From Aculops lycopersici (taxonomy: Eukaryota > Arthropoda > Arachnida > Trombidiformes > Eriophyidae): a stretch of DNA of 64,000 nucleotides. The stretch's first letter is position 1; each line of letters opens with the position of its first letter. The notes beneath the pieces are model-generated. The model saw only the letters and a program-made list of their open reading frames with translations, had not been told where the DNA came from and made no database searches. Shown here one piece after another: positions 61,767-64,000 of this stretch. The position numbers were made by a program, and so were the translations under genes. The stretch spans positions 8,458,947 to 8,522,946 of the forward strand of contig WNKI01000002.1 of assembly GCA_015350385.1 (NCBI GenBank), read 5' to 3'.

Positions 61767-62134
61767 GCTCCTTCGCTAATTGATCGATATGATTATTATT
61801 ATTATAGCTAGTTTCCCTAAATGATAATATATATCCTCTGTCCTCTACCTTGTTTGCGTATCTAGTGTTTAATCATTACTAATTATAATTATTACCATCA
61901 TCATTATACGATAAATAAAAACTATGACCCGATTCAAGGATGATGAGCGACGACCAACTGTTGCTGTGCGATCGATACACTGTGTTAAACTCATGTGTAA
62001 TTTCATGATCTTATCTCTGTCTAATTGAAGATTTGGATGAAATAATGTTTTCTCATTTCATTTATTTATCATCTACCTCCAACCCTTGATTGATTACTGA
62101 CAATTTGTCTCAGTCGCTAATGATAAGAAGGATA
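61767..62134. other. intergenic before the MTHFR-like pair
   Basis: AT-rich. Holds the polyadenylation signal of the kinase gene and presumably the promoter of the next gene. Confidence 0.5.
61914..61919 (+). promoter_or_regulatory. polyadenylation signal of the phosphorylase kinase gene
   Basis: AATAAA about 150 bases past the stop. Confidence 0.5.
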
Positions 62135-63019
62135 ATGGCACTCAATGGCGGAAGTAGGATTGTAAACTTCAGAATAGAGCTTAGTCCTCCACTGAGGCCG
62201 AGCAAATATCAAGGTTATTATAATAAGTTCAAACATTTATTGAATTATACCAATAAGTTTGCCCTCAGTAGCCACCAATCATCTGACCACTCAATTTCGG
62301 GTTTCGAGAGAAACTATAACTTTTACAATTACCTCAAAAATCAGTGTACGAATGGAAGAAGGTTGGATGTTTTATTTCACCTCACTTGTCGAGATCTCAA
62401 CAAGATTAACGTAGAGTCAAGACTAGAACTGCTTAAACTAGCAGGTATCAGAAATATCCTACTTATCTCAGGTGAGGGATACCAAGAGCCAGATGAAAAT
62501 TTTAGAGATTTATACTTCAGTTGTTCACTTGAGCTAGCTGATTATATGAACGAAAGATATGCAGCGTATTTTGACAGCATAGCAGTCGCCGGGTATCCAG
62601 GTGAAACTGAAGCTCTAGATGCATTGGTTAAGAAGATTAGATTTGAGCATATAAATACCATCTATACACAATGCATTTTTGATGCGCAAAACTACAAAGA
62701 CTTTTGCTCAACTCTTTCTAGCAACAATCTTGAATTTAAAGATATCATCCCAAGTGTAGCTCTTTATAAAGACTACAAAACGCTAGTTAAATGTTGCAAA
62801 CTTTCGCGAGTATCACTAGAGGGGAGATCATCGGGTTCACTGATTGAAGTGGATGTAGGAAATTTGGATAATGCTAAAAGTCGCAATTTGTTGCTGAAAT
62901 TATTCAAAGATATAATTGAAGTCTCGAAAGATACCTTGAATCCCGATATATGTATTAATATTTGTGCTTTCGGACTCTTTGCTGAGGCTGCCTCCATAAT
63001 AGAAGAGCTTGGTGAGTGA
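62135..63019 (+). CDS. MTHFR-like protein, catalytic-domain length (copy 1)
   Basis: 294 residues from the ATG at 62135, chosen over 62120 and a TTG at 62090 because it has A at -3 and G at +4 and lines up with the start of copy 2. It follows the methylenetetrahydrofolate reductase fold: IELSPPL near 14-20 with E15 at the position of the catalytic glutamate, HLTCR at 82-86, GIRNILLISGE at 104-114 (families have LRGD, here SGE), VAGYPG at 151-156, and TQCIFD at 178-183, then IIPSVALY. It is the size of bacterial MetF and lacks the SAM-binding regulatory domain of eukaryotic MTHFR. Identity is low, so folate activity is uncertain. The last codons read into GGTGAGTGA, so the C-terminus may be spliced (see 63012-63040). 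Confidence 0.7.
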   Translation: MALNGGSRIVNFRIELSPPLRPSKYQGYYNKFKHLLNYTNKFALSSHQSSDHSISGFERNYNFYNYLKNQCTNGRRLDVLFHLTCRDLNKINVESRLELLKLAGIRNILLISGEGYQEPDENFRDLYFSCSLELADYMNERYAAYFDSIAVAGYPGETEALDALVKKIRFEHINTIYTQCIFDAQNYKDFCSTLSSNNLEFKDIIPSVALYKDYKTLVKCCKLSRVSLEGRSSGSLIEVDVGNLDNAKSRNLLLKLFKDIIEVSKDTLNPDICINICAFGLFAEAASIIEELGE

Positions 63020-63040
63020 TATGATAGATGAATATTTCAG
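63012..63040 (+). other. candidate 29-nt micro-intron at the end of MTHFR-like copy 1
   Basis: CTTG/GTGAGT at the left and ATATTTCAG/GTTCCC at the right. Splicing would replace the terminal Glu by Ser-Gln-Val before a TGA, matching the usual MetF end just as well. 29 bases is below the usual minimum, so a plain stop is equally likely. Confidence 0.25.
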
Positions 63041-63380
63041 GTTCCCAAGTCTGAAGTTTACTAGGCGCAGCAAAAATCGTTGGCCTCTCTTGTTGGAGTG
63101 AGCTTTTCCACTAAAATCGATAGAATAAAACATATTTATTTCGGGTCTCTGTTATTGCAATCTGAACCGAAAAAGAAAAAACTCACTGCTTACCGGTTGC
63201 GAAGTTTTCAGTAAGACTTGCTCTAGCGTTGTTCAAGTCGATGCATTTCGAGCGCCAATCAATGTTCCTTCCAGTTCAACCCAATTAGCAACTCTGACTT
63301 GATATAAAAAATTGAAAGTTACTAATTAGCAATCTTTAAATAAAGTGAACACCACTATTACTCATTCGAACCACAAGATA
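63020..63380. other. spacer between MTHFR-like copies
   Basis: AT-rich. Contains AATAAA at 63124-63129 as the likely end of copy 1 and the promoter of copy 2. Confidence 0.5.
63124..63129 (+). promoter_or_regulatory. polyadenylation signal of MTHFR-like copy 1
   Basis: AATAAA about 105 bases past the stop codon. Confidence 0.45.
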
Positions 63381-64000
63381 ATGGCCGGAAAGGATGAATT
63401 CATCTGTAGGCCCATTCGATATCGTATCGGTTTGCAGGCGCCTAGGGATCCAAATTTATATGTTCACTACTATGATAAATTTAAATCTCTGCTCAACTAT
63501 ACATACAAATTTGCTCTTCAAGTTTGTGACTCTGCTCCACCCTCTGGAGTTAGTCGTTTTGACATCGACATTCAGTTTGTACAATTCCTACGCAAACGCC
63601 AGGATGTAGATAAGGTCAGCTTTGATATATTGTTCCCCTTGCATTGTGGCTGCTTCAATAAGTTCAACATTGAATCTAGGATGCTCCAACTGAAAAGACT
63701 AAATATCAAGAGTATTTATATAGTTGCTGATGAAATCTCTTCCAAGGTTAAAGGCGCTCACAAAAATGGCATATACTTCAAAGGTTTTCGGGAACTCATA
63801 GAGCATATCCAAAACAATTATTCGAGATATTTCCAGAATATTGCTCTAATATCCCAAGCGAAGAATCCAAACAATTTCAAAGATCTACTGGAACGTATTA
63901 ATCTGAAGAAAGTCAATACAATGATAACAAGCAATCTCGTCCTACCAGACAACCTTTCGGCTTTCAAGAATATGAAGGTGGATACACGTAGAAACCAAAA
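63381..64000 (+). CDS. MTHFR-like protein (copy 2), cut by the window edge
   Basis: 206 codons from the ATG at 63381 (A at -3, G at +4), open to the end of the window. It is a paralogue of copy 1: YYDKFKSLLNYTYKFAL against YYNKFKHLLNYTNKFAL, then NIESRMLQLKRLNIKSIYIV against NVESRLELLKLAGIRNILLI. The active-site positions have changed: the glutamate E15 of copy 1 is G17, and HLTCR is replaced by LHCGC around 87-91; the SGE motif is also not kept. It is therefore probably not a reductase, though the frame is intact and so may still be expressed. The rest lies outside the window. Confidence 0.7.
   Translation, partial: MAGKDEFICRPIRYRIGLQAPRDPNLYVHYYDKFKSLLNYTYKFALQVCDSAPPSGVSRFDIDIQFVQFLRKRQDVDKVSFDILFPLHCGCFNKFNIESRMLQLKRLNIKSIYIVADEISSKVKGAHKNGIYFKGFRELIEHIQNNYSRYFQNIALISQAKNPNNFKDLLERINLKKVNTMITSNLVLPDNLSAFKNMKVDTRRNQ

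Noticed and set aside
1..64000. tRNA or rRNA genes
   Set aside because: I scanned non-coding stretches for B-box and cloverleaf patterns and found none I could support; short or divergent ones could be missed by eye.

Overview
The window is nuclear DNA from an arthropod, most likely a mite-like lineage that has lost most of its introns. Evidence: a secreted protein with an arthropod chitin-binding (Rebers-Riddiford type) cuticle domain, metazoan genes (RIPOR/FAM65, TOM1, GABP-beta, ATP13A1, phosphorylase kinase alpha, a TDRD12-like Tudor/helicase protein), two nose-resistant-to-fluoxetine (NRF-6) type proteins, and a Copia retrotransposon. Nearly every gene is a single open frame of 1.5 to 4 kb. 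The few introns I can argue for lie at the extreme ends of genes. Intron loss on this scale is known from eriophyoid mites, but placing the window there is inference. Where an open frame begins at TTG or GTG I moved the start to the first plausible ATG.

Layout. 0-5 kb: a complete, apparently recent Copia element (identical 157-bp LTRs, 5-bp target duplication, intact gag-pol). 5.4-13.5 kb: a minus-strand NRF-6 cluster of two intact genes flanking a wrecked third copy that holds long GA and ACGT microsatellites and an assembly gap. 13.5-27.4 kb: a gene desert of about 13.9 kb with no convincing coding sequence. It is strongly enriched for the word CAACARGT (21 copies on both strands, about one expected), carries a second recurrent word GGCCAAAGTGA, and contains isolated splice-like signals and hairpins.

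27.4-37.4 kb, all plus strand: a RIPOR/FAM65-like Rho-effector gene, TOM1 (VHS-GAT endosomal adaptor), then a tandem family of single-pass membrane proteins I cannot assign (two intact copies and a decayed N-terminal fragment of a third). 37.8-40.0 kb, minus: a GABP-beta homologue with an unusual 447-residue N-terminal extension. 43.0-43.7 kb: a small secreted or membrane-anchored protein of unknown function, apparently behind 5' untranslated introns. 44.2-48.0 kb: ATP13A1, the ER P5A ATPase, tail-to-tail with a TDRD12-like piRNA-pathway protein (48.2-51.7 kb, minus). 52.5-56.7 kb, minus: a large cuticle protein whose open frame runs through a splice donor, so its true C-terminus lies downstream. 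58.7-61.8 kb: phosphorylase kinase alpha. 62.1-64.0 kb: two tandem MTHFR-like genes of bacterial MetF size, the second cut by the window edge and altered at the active site.

The neighbours do not form one pathway; this is an ordinary eukaryotic mix. The most unusual items are the CAACARGT-rich desert, the unassigned tandem membrane-protein family with its third relic, the duplicated short MTHFR-like genes, and the Copia element with a primer site matching the anticodon arm of tRNA-Asn.
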